Both the position numbers and the translations under genes were made by a program. A stretch of DNA of 64,000 bases. Origin: Streptomyces diastatochromogenes. Its GTDB lineage: Bacteria > Actinomycetota > Actinomycetes > Streptomycetales > Streptomycetaceae. The notes below the pieces were generated by a model. That model was given only the letters and a program-made list of their open reading frames with translations. It had not been told where the DNA came from and ran no database searches. Numbering within the stretch: the first letter of the stretch is position 1; the number at the start of each line of letters is the position of its first letter. Positions 54,850-64,000 of this stretch are shown here, one piece after another. The stretch is from positions 434,001 through 498,000 of the forward strand of contig NZ_MCGQ01000007.1 in assembly GCF_002242805.1 (NCBI RefSeq). Direction: 5' to 3'.

Positions 54850-56856
54850 TCACGACTTGGGCTCGAAGGACGTCGTCAGCGTCTTCCAGGTGTCCTTGCG
54901 CAGCCCGCTGTTCCACTCCGCGGCCTTCGCCGTGTACATCAGCCCGTAACCGAGATGGCCGTTCACCACGAACCCCCGGTCGATCGACCGGTACTTGGTA
55001 CCACCCTCCACATAGGTGAACTCCCAGTCGGCCGTGTTCCAGCCGCGGTAGTCCACCTGCTCTATGCGGATCTTCCGGTACTGGGAGCGGAACATGTACC
55101 GCTCCTGGTTCTTCCAGTCCGCCACCGGGTCGTCCTTGGGCGTGCTGGTCCAGCCGACGAGCAGCTTCTGCCCGTTCGGCCCGGTGTAGCGGTCCCCGGC
55201 ATCGCCGGTGGACCGGTACTTCCACCCCTTGGGCAGCCCGATCGAGTACCCCTGGGCACCCTTACGGGTCGACTCCACCGGTGCGCTCCCGCCGCTCTTC
55301 GAGCCGGACGAACCGGAGTTGTCGCCGCCGGACGGGCTCGCGCTGGCCTCCGTCGCCGCACCGGTGGTGGCGGACGCCGAGGTGTTCCCGTCCGTCCGAG
55401 CGCCGCTGTCGGTGGTCTCCTTGCTGCCCGTGCCCTTGTCCTGCTTGGTGGAGGCACTGGCCTTCGCCGGGGCCTTGGCACCGTTGTCGCTCTTGCTGTC
55501 GCCCCCGTTGAGCGCGATGGCCAGCACGGTGCCGATCACCGCGAGTGCGACCACCACCGCGATGATCACCAGCGTCCGCTTGGGCACCACGTCGGTGAGC
55601 GGCGCCCTCGGCACCGGCCGCGGCGGCAGGTCCAGGTCCGGCGGCGGCACCACGGGCCACCCCGAACTCGGCTTGTTCGCGCTGGAGTTCGGCCCGACGG
55701 CGGAACTCTGGGCCGGACCGGCCGGCCGCCCGGGCCTCCCGGCGCCCGCCGCCCCGGAGGAACCCGAACCGCTCCCCGCGGCCGACGCGCCACCCGCACC
55801 CGGCGCCCTCGTACCGCCACCGCTCTTCGGACGCACGGACGCCGACGAGCCGGCCGCCCCGGCCGCCTTGCGGACCGAACGCAGCGCCCCGCGCAGCTTC
55901 TCCCCGGCCTCCTCGCCCCGCTTGCCCTCGGGTCCGCCGGGCTGCGCCGGCAGCGGAACCACCCGCGTGGCGTCCATCGACTCCGGCTCCGGCGCATGGA
56001 TCACCGTGTTGAGCATGGCCCGGGCACCGGCGTCGTCGAGCCGCTGGGCCGGGTCCTTGGTGAGCAGGCCGTAGATGACGTCCCTGAGCGGACCCGCGTT
56101 CTTGGGCTCCTCCAGGGGCTCGGTCATCACCGCGGTCAGCGTGGCGATCGCCGACCCCTTGTCGTACGGCGGCAGTCCCTCGACCGACGCGTACAGCAGG
56201 CCGCCCAGCGACCACAGGTCGGCCGCGGGCCCCGGCTTGTGCCCGCGGGCGCGCTCCGGGGAGATGTAGGAGGGGGCGCCGACGAGCATGCCGGTGGAGG
56301 TGATGGACGGGTCGCCCTCGACCTGCGCGATACCGAAGTCGGTGAGCACGACCCGGCCGTCCTCGGCGATGAGCACGTTGGACGGCTTCACGTCACGGTG
56401 CAGGATGCCCTCGCGGTGCGCCGAGCGCAGCACGTCGAGGATGGCCAGCCCGACCTCGGCGGCGCGCCTGGGCTCCAGCAGGCCGTCCTCGCGGATGACC
56501 TCGGCGAGGGACTTGCCCTCGACCAACTCCATGACGATCCACGGCCGGTCGTCCTCTTCGACCACGTCGAAGACCGTCACCGCGCTGTTGTTGCGGATCC
56601 GGGCGATCGCCTTGGCCTCGCGCAGGGTGCGCGTGATCAGGCGCCGCTTCTCCTCCTCGTCGATGTTCGACGGGAACCGCAGCTCCTTGACGGCGACCGT
56701 CCGGCCCAGGGTCTCGTCCTCGGCGCGCCACACCGTGCCCATGCCGCCGCGGCCCAGCACCTCTCCCAGCCGGTACCGCCCGGCGAGGAGACGACGCTCG
56801 CTCTTGTCCTGACGAGTCTCCTGACGAGATGTCCCCGCCCGCTCCGCCTCCGACAT
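54850..56856 (-). CDS. Membrane Ser/Thr protein kinase
   Basis: 668 residues from ATG 56856 (GAGGGG 5 nt upstream; ATG 56868 is an alternative). VLGRGGMGTVWRAEDETLG, VAVKELRFPSNID, GILHRDVKPSNVLIAED, LTDFGIAQVEGDPSITSTG and GAPSYISPERARG are intact. A long Ala/Gly/Ser/Pro linker is followed by a membrane helix (RTLVIIAVVVALAVIGTVLA), a Ser/Thr/Lys stalk and an outer domain QGYSIGLPKGWKYRSTGDAG, homologous-looking to those of the other three kinases and the pseudokinase. Confidence 0.92.
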   Translation of the reverse strand: MSEAERAGTSRQETRQDKSERRLLAGRYRLGEVLGRGGMGTVWRAEDETLGRTVAVKELRFPSNIDEEEKRRLITRTLREAKAIARIRNNSAVTVFDVVEEDDRPWIVMELVEGKSLAEVIREDGLLEPRRAAEVGLAILDVLRSAHREGILHRDVKPSNVLIAEDGRVVLTDFGIAQVEGDPSITSTGMLVGAPSYISPERARGHKPGPAADLWSLGGLLYASVEGLPPYDKGSAIATLTAVMTEPLEEPKNAGPLRDVIYGLLTKDPAQRLDDAGARAMLNTVIHAPEPESMDATRVVPLPAQPGGPEGKRGEEAGEKLRGALRSVRKAAGAAGSSASVRPKSGGGTRAPGAGGASAAGSGSGSSGAAGAGRPGRPAGPAQSSAVGPNSSANKPSSGWPVVPPPDLDLPPRPVPRAPLTDVVPKRTLVIIAVVVALAVIGTVLAIALNGGDSKSDNGAKAPAKASASTKQDKGTGSKETTDSGARTDGNTSASATTGAATEASASPSGGDNSGSSGSKSGGSAPVESTRKGAQGYSIGLPKGWKYRSTGDAGDRYTGPNGQKLLVGWTSTPKDDPVADWKNQERYMFRSQYRKIRIEQVDYRGWNTADWEFTYVEGGTKYRSIDRGFVVNGHLGYGLMYTAKAAEWNSGLRKDTWKTLTTSFEPKS

Positions 56857-57025
56857 GCGTCCCCTCATGCAACCCGCCCTGACAGAGCCTCCATTGTCCC
56901 TCACCCGACAAGCGGCCGACGCCCAGGGTGCCCCTGACCCCGCCCCGGGCCCCGCGCACAGGAAGACCCGCTGAAGCCAGAGTTCCGCATAGCGGGATGA
57001 TGGACCCGAGAAGAAGGGAGCCCGG

Positions 57026-58069
57026 ATGCCGACGCTTCGGACAGTCCTGTCCATACCGGTGCTCCTGGCCCTGCTGCTCGCCCCCACCACCGCCGGCGCC
57101 GACTCCGCGGCCGCCGCCACGGACACGGTCCTCCCGCTGCTGGTCACCCGGGGCAGGGCGCCCGCCGCGGCCCTGCTGACCCGGGACGGGAACCACTCCC
57201 GCTACACCGCCGCCGGTCCGGGCATGGCGCCCGCCGACCACTTCCGCGCCGGCAGCATCACCAAGACCTTCATCGCCACGGTCGTGCTGCAACTGGCGGC
57301 GGAACACAGGCTCTCCCTGTCCGACACGGTGGAGCGGCACCTGCCGCAACTGCTGCGCGGACGCGGCACCGACGGACGGCACATCACCCTGCGCGCCCTG
57401 CTGACCCACACCAGCGGGCTCGCCGACTTCACCCGGGCCACCCGGGGGTCCGTCCCCCTGACCCCGCTTCAGGCCGTGCGCATCGCCCTCACCCTCCCTC
57501 CGACCCACCCGGGCCGCTACGTCTACTCCAGCACCAACTACGTCCTGCTCGGCATGGTCGTCCGGCAGGTCACCGGCCACTCGTACGCCACCGAGGTCCG
57601 GCGCCGGGTCATCGCTCCACTCGGCCTTACGGGCACCTCCCTTCCCGGATCCCGCGGCTCGCTTCCGCTGCCGCACGGCCGCGCCTACGCCGCGGACGGC
57701 TCCGACGTCACCCGGCTCGACCCGCGCGTGGCCGGCGCGGCGGGTGAGCTGGTGACCACACTGGCCGACCTCGACCGCTTCTACGCGGCCCTGCTCGGCG
57801 GTCGGCTGCTGCCCTCGCACTGGCTGCGCGAGATGCTCAACACCCGTGCCGCGCATGGCTCGTACGGCATGGGGATCTTTCCGGCAAAACTCCCGTGCGG
57901 CATCACGGTGTGGGGGCACAACGGCCGGATATCCGGGAGCTACGTGCGCACCGCAGCCACCGTCGACGGCCGTCGTGTCCTCACCTTCCGCGTGAACACG
58001 GACGCGATCGCAGATCCCCGCCTCGAACCGGCCTTGCTCGCCGCCGAGTTCTGCCCTCGCACCTGGTAG
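57026..58069 (+). CDS. Secreted serine hydrolase (class C beta-lactamase / D-Ala-D-Ala carboxypeptidase family)
   Basis: 347 residues from ATG 57026. Signal peptide RTVLSIPVLLALLLAPTTAG. The nucleophile motif SxxK is FRAGSITKTFIATVVLQL; the second motif YxN appears as YVYSSTNYVLLGMV; the third is VWGHNGRISGSY (HxG). It should act on peptidoglycan peptides or be an esterase of the same fold. Divergent from the last kinase gene. Confidence 0.9.
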   Translation: MPTLRTVLSIPVLLALLLAPTTAGADSAAAATDTVLPLLVTRGRAPAAALLTRDGNHSRYTAAGPGMAPADHFRAGSITKTFIATVVLQLAAEHRLSLSDTVERHLPQLLRGRGTDGRHITLRALLTHTSGLADFTRATRGSVPLTPLQAVRIALTLPPTHPGRYVYSSTNYVLLGMVVRQVTGHSYATEVRRRVIAPLGLTGTSLPGSRGSLPLPHGRAYAADGSDVTRLDPRVAGAAGELVTTLADLDRFYAALLGGRLLPSHWLREMLNTRAAHGSYGMGIFPAKLPCGITVWGHNGRISGSYVRTAATVDGRRVLTFRVNTDAIADPRLEPALLAAEFCPRTW

Positions 58070-58140
58070 AACGCACCGGTTCCGAACGAAGATCCCGGTT
58101 CACGACACTCGTTCGAGTGAAAGCCCGAGGCGAGCCCGCC

Positions 58141-59850
58141 TCAGCTCAGCGGCACGATGTCCGGCGCCCCCAGCCGTGCCGCGTCCGCCGTCTGGTCGTC
58201 CGGCTGGAGCTGGGACTCCCGCTCGGCCTCGACCCGCTTCTCGTAGTGCTCCACCTCGCGCTCGATCTGGTCCTTGTCCCAGCCGAGCACGGGCGCCATC
58301 AGCTCGGCGGCCTCGCGGGCGCTGCGGGTGCCCCGGTCGAAGGTCTCGATCGAGATTCGGGTGCGGCGGGTGAGCACATCGTCCAGGTGCCGGGCGCCCT
58401 CGTGCGAGGCGGCGTACACGACCTCGGCGCGCAGATAGTCGTCGGCGGCCTGCAGCGGCTCGCCCAGGGCGGGGTCGGCGGCGATGAGGTCCAGGATCTC
58501 CTCGGCCATCGAGCCGTACCGGTTCAGCAGGTGTTCCACCCGGACCACGTGCAGTCCGGTGCGAGCCGCGATCCGCGCCCGCGCGTTCCACATCGCCCGG
58601 TAGCCCTCCGCTCCCAGCAGCGGGATCTCCTCGGTGACACAGTCGGCGACGCGCATGTCGAGACCGTGCACCGCCTCGTCGACGGCGTCCTTCGCCATCA
58701 CCCGGTACGTCGTGTACTTGCCGCCCGCCACGACCACGAGACCCGGCGCCGGATGGGCCACGGTGTGCTCGCGGGACAGCTTGCTGGTGGCGTCGGACTC
58801 GCCGGCCAGCAGCGGACGCAGGCCCGCGTACACCCCCTGCACGTCGTCACGGCTGAGCGGGACGGCGAGCACCGAGTTGACGTGCTCCAGCAGGTAGTCG
58901 ATGTCGGCGCTGGAGGCCGCCGGGTGAGCCTTGTCGAGGTCCCAGCCGGTGTCGGTGGTGCCGACGATCCAGTGCCGGCCCCAGGGGATGACGAACAGGA
59001 CCGACTTCTCGGTGCGCAGGATCAGACCGGTGGTGGAGTGGATGCGGTCCTTGGGCACGACCAGGTGGATGCCCTTGGAGGCGCGGACGTGGAACTGGCC
59101 GCGCTCCCCCACCATGGCCTGCGTGTCGTCGGTCCACACACCGGTGGCGTTGACGATCTGCTGGGCGTGGATCTCGTACTCCCCGCCGCCCTCGACGTCC
59201 TGCACCCGGGCGCCGACGACTCGCTCGCCCTCGCGCAGGAACCCGGTCACGCGCGCCCGGTTGGCCACCTTCGCGCCGTACGACGCCGCCGTGCGCACCA
59301 GGGTCGCCACGTACCGGGCGTCGTCCATCTGGGCGTCGTAGTACTGCAGGGCGCCGACCAGGGCGTCCTTCTTCAGGCACGGGGCGACACGGAGGGCGTG
59401 ACGGCGGGTCAGGTGGCGGTGCAGGGGCAGGCCCCGGCCATGCCCGCGGGCCATGGACATCCCGTCGTACAGGGCCACGCCCGAGCCCGCGTACAGGCGC
59501 TCCCAGCCCTTGTGCTGCAGCGGATAGAGGAAGGCCACCGGTTTGACCAGGTGCGGGGCGAGCCGCTCCAGGAGCAGGCCGCGCTCCTTCAGGGCCTCGC
59601 GGACCAGGGCGAAGTCGAGCATCTCCAGATAGCGCAGGCCGCCGTGGATGAGCTTGCTGGATCTGCTGGAGGTGCCGGAGGCCCAGTCGCGGGCCTCGAC
59701 CAGGCCGGTGGACAGGCCGCGGGTCGCGGCGTCCAGTGCGGTGCCGGCGCCGACCACTCCACCGCCGACCACCAGCACGTCCAGCTCGCGCTCCGCCATC
59801 GCCGCCAGTGCCTCGGCGCGCTGCGCCGGACCCAGTGTCGCTGTCCTCAC
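58141..59850 (-). CDS. glpD: Aerobic glycerol-3-phosphate dehydrogenase
   Basis: 569 residues from GTG 59850 (GGGAGG 5 nt upstream; the open frame to 59916 lacks a site). VLVVGGGVVGAGTALDAATR binds FAD; SSRSSKLIHGGLRYLEMLDF, IVNATGVWTDDTQAM, FVIPWGRHWIVGTTDTGWD and VAGGKYTTYRVMAKDAVDEA are all typical of GlpD. It oxidises glycerol-3-phosphate at the membrane to dihydroxyacetone phosphate. No glpK or glpF is next to it in the window. Confidence 0.96.
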   Translation of the reverse strand: MRTATLGPAQRAEALAAMAERELDVLVVGGGVVGAGTALDAATRGLSTGLVEARDWASGTSSRSSKLIHGGLRYLEMLDFALVREALKERGLLLERLAPHLVKPVAFLYPLQHKGWERLYAGSGVALYDGMSMARGHGRGLPLHRHLTRRHALRVAPCLKKDALVGALQYYDAQMDDARYVATLVRTAASYGAKVANRARVTGFLREGERVVGARVQDVEGGGEYEIHAQQIVNATGVWTDDTQAMVGERGQFHVRASKGIHLVVPKDRIHSTTGLILRTEKSVLFVIPWGRHWIVGTTDTGWDLDKAHPAASSADIDYLLEHVNSVLAVPLSRDDVQGVYAGLRPLLAGESDATSKLSREHTVAHPAPGLVVVAGGKYTTYRVMAKDAVDEAVHGLDMRVADCVTEEIPLLGAEGYRAMWNARARIAARTGLHVVRVEHLLNRYGSMAEEILDLIAADPALGEPLQAADDYLRAEVVYAASHEGARHLDDVLTRRTRISIETFDRGTRSAREAAELMAPVLGWDKDQIEREVEHYEKRVEAERESQLQPDDQTADAARLGAPDIVPLS

Positions 59851-59962
59851 CGCTGCCTCCCGCTGTCGCACAACTCGCTCGCGTCGGCCGCACCCGGAGG
59901 GCGAAGCCCGGTTCATCCCCTCCTCATGCCCAAATTCTGACCGGCTTGCCCGACTTCAGCCA

Positions 59963-60022
59963 CCACAGGCTCCCAACCTGTGGACAACACGAACGCAACC
60001 CCCGGAAGACACACGAACACAA
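59963..60022. promoter_or_regulatory. Inverted and direct repeats upstream of glpD
   Basis: CCACAGG-N7-CCTGTGG (59963-59983), then ACACGAACGCAA (59987-59998) and ACACGAACACAA (60011-60022), a direct repeat with 24-bp period. These could be sites for a GylR/GlpR-like regulator of glpD or of the divergent gene at 60133. Confidence 0.45.
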
Positions 60023-60132
60023 TCCCACATAACGGTCATATTTACTCCTAGTGTGACAGTGCGCTCGTTCTGGCTGTCCACAGCGGTTGCGCATCTGTCC
60101 CGCTTCGGTTATTGGGAAGGACGGGCCACGCC

Positions 60133-61341
60133 ATGCCCGCAGATCTCGCCGTCATCGGACTCGGTCCCTACGGTCTGCCGCTCGCCCAGGCCGCCGTCGC
60201 CGCGGGCATCCCGACCATCGGGTACGCCACCGGCCCCGAGGCGGGTTCGCTCAGCCCGGCCGAGCTGCGGCGGATGCACGCGGCGGGCTTCCGGCCCGGC
60301 ACCGACCCGGCCCAGCTCGGCCGGGTGCGCACCGCCGTGATCTGCGCACCCACCCCGCGCGGCGCCGACGGCGGGGTCGACCTCGGCCAGGTGGAGGCGG
60401 CCGCCCGTACCCTGGCCGAGCGGCTGCGCCCGCACACCACGGTCATCCTGGAGTCGCCCGTCCTCCCCGGGACCACCGAGCAGTTCCTGCGCCCCCTGCT
60501 GGAGGAGGGCTCCGGACTGCGCGCCGGCCGCGACTTCCACCTCGCCTACTCGCCGAGCCGCGTCGACCCCGGAAACCGCGACCACACCCCCGCCGGCACG
60601 CCCAAGGTCATCGGGGGCCTCACCCCCGCCTGCACCGAGTCGGCCGCGGCCTTCTACAACCGGCTCACCGACAAGGTGGTACGCGCGCGCGGGCTGCGTG
60701 AGGCGGAGGCCGTGCAGCTGCTGGAGACCAACTACCGGCACGTCAACATCGCGCTCGTCAACGAGATGGCCGTCCTCTGCCACGAGCTGGGCGTCGACCT
60801 GTGGGACGTCATCCGCTGCGCGGAGACCAAGCCGTTCGGCTTCCAGGCGTTCCGGCCGGGCCCCGGCGTCGGCGGGCACAGCGTCCCGCAGGACCTCACC
60901 GGCCACGCGAGCCGCACACTGCGCATGGTGGAGCTGGCCCAGCAGGTCAACCACCGCATGCCCCGGTACGTCATCCAGCGCGCCGCCACGCTCCTCAACG
61001 AGCACGGCAAGTCCGCGCGCGGCGCCCGCGTGCTCCTGCTCGGCGTCACCTACAAGCCCGACCTCGCCGACCTCCAGGGCACACCCGCCGAGGAGATCGC
61101 CGTCCGCCTGCTGAGGCTGGGCGCCTCGGTCAGCTACCACGACCCGTACGTGCCCTCGTGGAGCGTCCTGGACCGCCCCGTCCCCCGCGCGGACTCGCTG
61201 TACGAAGCGGCAGCCGACGCGGACCTGACGATCCTGCTCCAGCAGCACCGGACGTACGACCTGCAGGGGCTGTCGGTGAAGGCCCAGCTGCTGCTGGACA
61301 CGCGGGGGGCTACGCCTACGGGGGCGGCGCATCGGTTGTGA
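60133..61341 (+). CDS. UDP-sugar dehydrogenase-like protein lacking its catalytic residues
   Basis: 402 residues from ATG 60133 (GGAAGGA at 60115-60121). The fold of UDP-ManNAc/UDP-glucose dehydrogenases is clear: Rossmann VIGLGPYGLPLAQAAVAAG, central NYRHVNIALVNEMAVLCHEL and C-terminal ARVLLLGVTYKPDLADLQGT. But the catalytic positions differ: AYSPSRVDPG has Ser142 where Glu is usual, EAVQLLETN has Gln195 where Lys is usual, and PGVGGHSVPQD has Ser250 in place of the nucleophilic Cys. The flanking residues are conserved, which argues against random decay. Possibly a sugar-nucleotide sensor or an enzyme with another reaction. Confidence 0.87.
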   Translation: MPADLAVIGLGPYGLPLAQAAVAAGIPTIGYATGPEAGSLSPAELRRMHAAGFRPGTDPAQLGRVRTAVICAPTPRGADGGVDLGQVEAAARTLAERLRPHTTVILESPVLPGTTEQFLRPLLEEGSGLRAGRDFHLAYSPSRVDPGNRDHTPAGTPKVIGGLTPACTESAAAFYNRLTDKVVRARGLREAEAVQLLETNYRHVNIALVNEMAVLCHELGVDLWDVIRCAETKPFGFQAFRPGPGVGGHSVPQDLTGHASRTLRMVELAQQVNHRMPRYVIQRAATLLNEHGKSARGARVLLLGVTYKPDLADLQGTPAEEIAVRLLRLGASVSYHDPYVPSWSVLDRPVPRADSLYEAAADADLTILLQQHRTYDLQGLSVKAQLLLDTRGATPTGAAHRL

Positions 61342-61469
61342 AGGGGGGCGCGTGAGGTGCGTGAGCCTCCGGGGTTGGTGGCATAGGGCACTCGGCGCCG
61401 GTACCTTGGGAGCAGGTGGAGCCCACCGCAGCGGGTACTGCGGCAGGCTCCTGGAAAGTGATCGAGTGT

Positions 61470-61494
61470 CCGCCCCTAGTTCATGTAGGGGCGG
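61470..61494. terminator. Hairpin after the microprotein gene
   Basis: CCGCCCCTA (61470-61478) pairs with TAGGGGCGG (61486-61494), loop 7 nt. An outer stem GGAAAGTGA (61453-61461) with TCACTTTCC (61499-61507) extends it into the last codons of the small gene. It could end transcription from either side. Confidence 0.7.
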
Positions 61495-61498
61495 CCGC

Positions 61499-61594
61499 TC
61501 ACTTTCCGTACTTCCACAAGATCCACCTCCTCCGGCACTTCACCATCCGCAGACGGATCCGGTCCCATCGGGTGGGCTTGCGGTGACGGCCCAT
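61499..61594 (-). CDS. Arg/Trp-rich cationic microprotein (31 residues)
   Basis: A short frame from ATG 61594 to TGA 61499. GGAAGGGGG lies about 8 nt upstream. The product starts MGRHRKPTRWDRIRLRM and ends RRRWILWKYGK: 9 Arg, 4 Lys, 1 Asp, 3 Trp. Most codons end in G or C, as in real genes here. A terminator follows directly. It lies downstream of guaB3 on the same strand, behind that gene's own terminator. Function unknown; nucleic-acid or membrane binding is plausible. Confidence 0.55.
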   Translation of the reverse strand: MGRHRKPTRWDRIRLRMVKCRRRWILWKYGK

Positions 61595-61837
61595 GGGCGC
61601 GCCCCCTTCCACGATGCCGCCCAGAGACCCGGTGGGCGGTCCGCTTGGGTTTCGGGCCGGGCCCCGAGGGCCGGGGTCCGGAACCTTGTCCTTGGAAGGG
61701 GGCGCCCCAGTGAACTGGGTCGCCGTCCACGGACACTATCGCCTCGATACGTCCGTTCAGGGCATATTCGCCCCAAAAGCAACCATGCGCCCCTCAAGTG
61801 CAATACACGCCCCGCCAGGGCCACTTGGACATGCGAA

Positions 61838-61866
61838 GGGGCCCGGACCGCGCAGGTCCGAGCCCC
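61838..61866 (-). terminator. Terminator after guaB3
   Basis: GGGGCCCGGACC (61838-61849) with GGTCCGAGCCCC (61855-61866), one mismatch, loop GCGCA, 18 bp past the stop of the leftward gene. Confidence 0.75.
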
Positions 61867-61884
61867 TGAATGACGCCGCGTGGA

Positions 61885-63009
61885 CTACCGCCGATGCTGC
61901 GAGTCCGCCACCGTGACCTCCACCCGCTGGAACTCCTTCAGCTCGCTGTAGCCGGTCGTGGCCATGGCCCGTCGCAGGGCGCCGAAGAAGTTCATGGAGC
62001 CGTCCGGGGTGTGGGACGGGCCCGTGAGGATCTCCTCGATCGTGCCGACCGTGCCGAGGTCGACCTTCTTGCCGCGGGGCAGCTCCTCGTTGACCGCCTC
62101 CATGCCCCAGTGGTGGCCCTTGCCGGGGGCGTCCGTGGCGCGGGCCAGCGGGGAGCCCATCATCACCGAGTCGGCGCCGCAGGCGATGGCCTTCGGGAGG
62201 TCGCCGGACCAGCCGACACCGCCGTCCGCGATCACGTGCACGTACCGGCCGCCGGACTCGTCCATGTAGTCGCGGCGGGCCGCGGCCACGTCGGCGACCG
62301 CGGTGGCCATCGGGACCTGGATGCCGAGCACGTTGCGCGTGGTGTGCGCGGCGCCGCCGCCGAAGCCGACCAGGACACCGGCCGCGCCGGTGCGCATCAG
62401 GTGCAGGGCCGCGGTGTAGGTGGCGCAGCCGCCGACGATCACCGGGACGTCCAGCTCGTAGATGAACTGCTTCAGGTTCAGCGGCTCGTGCGAACCGGAG
62501 ACGTGCTCCGCCGAGACCGTCGTACCGCGGATGACGAAGATGTCCACGCCCGCGTCCACGACCGCCTTGGAGAACTGGGCGGTGCGCTGCGGGGAGAGCG
62601 CGGCCGCCGTGACCACGCCGGAGTCGCGCACCTCCTTGATGCGGGCGCCGATCAGCTCCTCCTTGATGGGGGCGGAGTAGATCTCCTGGAGGCGCCGGGT
62701 GGCCGCCTCGGACGGCAGCTCGGTGATCTCGTCGAGCAGCGGCTGCGGGTCCTCGTACCGCGTCCACAGGCCCTCGAGGTTCAGCACGCCGAGGCCGCCC
62801 AGCTCGCCGATACGGATCGCGGTGGCCGGGGAGACGACCGAGTCCATGGGGGCGGCCAGGAAGGGCAGCTCGAAGCGGTAGGCGTCGATCTGCCAGGCGA
62901 TCGAGACCTCCTTCGGGTCCCGCGTACGGCGGCTGGGGACGACGGCGATGTCGTCGAAGGCGTACGCCCGGCGGCCGCGCTTGCCGCGCCCGATCTCGAT
63001 CTCAGTCAC
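61885..63009 (-). CDS. guaB3: GuaB3-family IMP dehydrogenase-related protein
   Basis: 374 residues; no CBS domains. RAYAFDDIAVVPSRRTRDPK is the GuaB3 signature start, and the barrel has VIVGGCATYTAALHLMRTG, YVHVIADGGVGWSGDLPKAI and MGSPLARATDAPG. The loop that carries the catalytic Cys of true IMP dehydrogenase (GSICTTR) reads FGGGAAHTTRN here, with His at that place. Cyanobacterial GuaB3 was reported to be a GMP reductase; the activity of actinobacterial forms is uncertain. It lies 125 bp after guaB on the same strand. Confidence 0.92.
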   Translation of the reverse strand: MTEIEIGRGKRGRRAYAFDDIAVVPSRRTRDPKEVSIAWQIDAYRFELPFLAAPMDSVVSPATAIRIGELGGLGVLNLEGLWTRYEDPQPLLDEITELPSEAATRRLQEIYSAPIKEELIGARIKEVRDSGVVTAAALSPQRTAQFSKAVVDAGVDIFVIRGTTVSAEHVSGSHEPLNLKQFIYELDVPVIVGGCATYTAALHLMRTGAAGVLVGFGGGAAHTTRNVLGIQVPMATAVADVAAARRDYMDESGGRYVHVIADGGVGWSGDLPKAIACGADSVMMGSPLARATDAPGKGHHWGMEAVNEELPRGKKVDLGTVGTIEEILTGPSHTPDGSMNFFGALRRAMATTGYSELKEFQRVEVTVADSQHRR

Positions 63010-63065
63010 GTCTTGGCCTTTCCCTGATGCATTGCAGCGTCTTCCAGTATCGCCGACAGGTACGA

Positions 63066-63100
63066 CAAGGGCGGCCCCGGATGCTCCGGGACCGCCCTTG
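63066..63100 (-). terminator. Terminator between guaB and guaB3
   Basis: CAAGGGCGG-C-CCCGG (63066-63080) with CCGGG-A-CCGCCCTTG (63086-63100): a 15-bp stem with one mismatch and loop ATGCT, 34 bp past the guaB stop. Confidence 0.8.
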
Positions 63101-63134
63101 CACGGCCTGTACGGCCCTCACGCGCGCGTGTGCG

Positions 63135-64000
<866 letters not shown>

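Noticed and set aside
61757..62767. 336-codon minus-strand frame overlapping guaB3
   Set aside because: Arg/Gly/His-rich out-of-phase shadow; guaB3 has full family motifs.

Overview
The window is high-GC actinobacterial chromosome with strongly G/C-ending codons, GTG/TTG starts, many ATGA/GTGA overlaps and leaderless-type promoters. Gene content (icmB, paired NlpC/P60 hydrolases, a run of Ser/Thr kinases, GuaB3 beside GuaB) and order point to a Streptomyces core region running from purH (left edge) to guaB (right edge). No tRNA, rRNA, insertion sequence, prophage or CRISPR array was seen.

Layout. 1-4.8 kb: start of purH, purN, two membrane proteins and a sigma-factor-like protein. 4.8-7 kb: sucCD. 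7.4-10.6 kb: two secreted or anchored proteins, one built of 11-residue repeats. 10.7-18.6 kb: a five-gene module of MoxR-type AAA+ ATPase, DUF5682 protein and VWA protein (one translationally coupled operon), divergent from a SWIM zinc-finger protein and a HEAT-like DUF5691 protein. A 13-bp inverted repeat between the two arms carries PafBC-type DNA-damage promoter motifs; the same motif precedes the helicase gene pcrA 9 kb away. 18.6-29 kb: icmB, a lipase-like hydrolase, an M23 peptidase, pcrA, and two NlpC/P60 hydrolases, the first behind a c-di-AMP (ydaO) riboswitch. 29-33 kb: an EsrISR-like envelope-stress system (PspC-fused histidine kinase, NarL regulator, divergent PspC protein). 33-45.6 kb: DoxX, IPT/TIG-like and DUF4429 proteins, aldolase-II, PPOX protein, guaA, chorismate mutase behind a Phe/Tyr-type attenuator, GMC oxidoreductase, succinate-semialdehyde dehydrogenase, a kinase and an MBL-fold protein. 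45.6-57 kb: AraC regulator and a tandem run of membrane Ser/Thr kinases that share a C-terminal sensor-like fold, one of them a pseudokinase. 57-64 kb: serine hydrolase, glpD, a UDP-sugar-dehydrogenase-like protein that has lost its catalytic residues, a strongly cationic 31-residue microprotein gene, guaB3 and guaB.

Themes. Purine synthesis genes sit at both ends and in the middle (purN/purH, guaA, guaB/guaB3). The central part is rich in cell-envelope hydrolases and envelope-stress signalling. The most promising poorly described system is the MoxR/VWA/DUF5682/SWIM/DUF5691 module under apparent DNA-damage control; the attenuator, the pseudo-dehydrogenase, the pseudokinase and the microprotein are separate leads.
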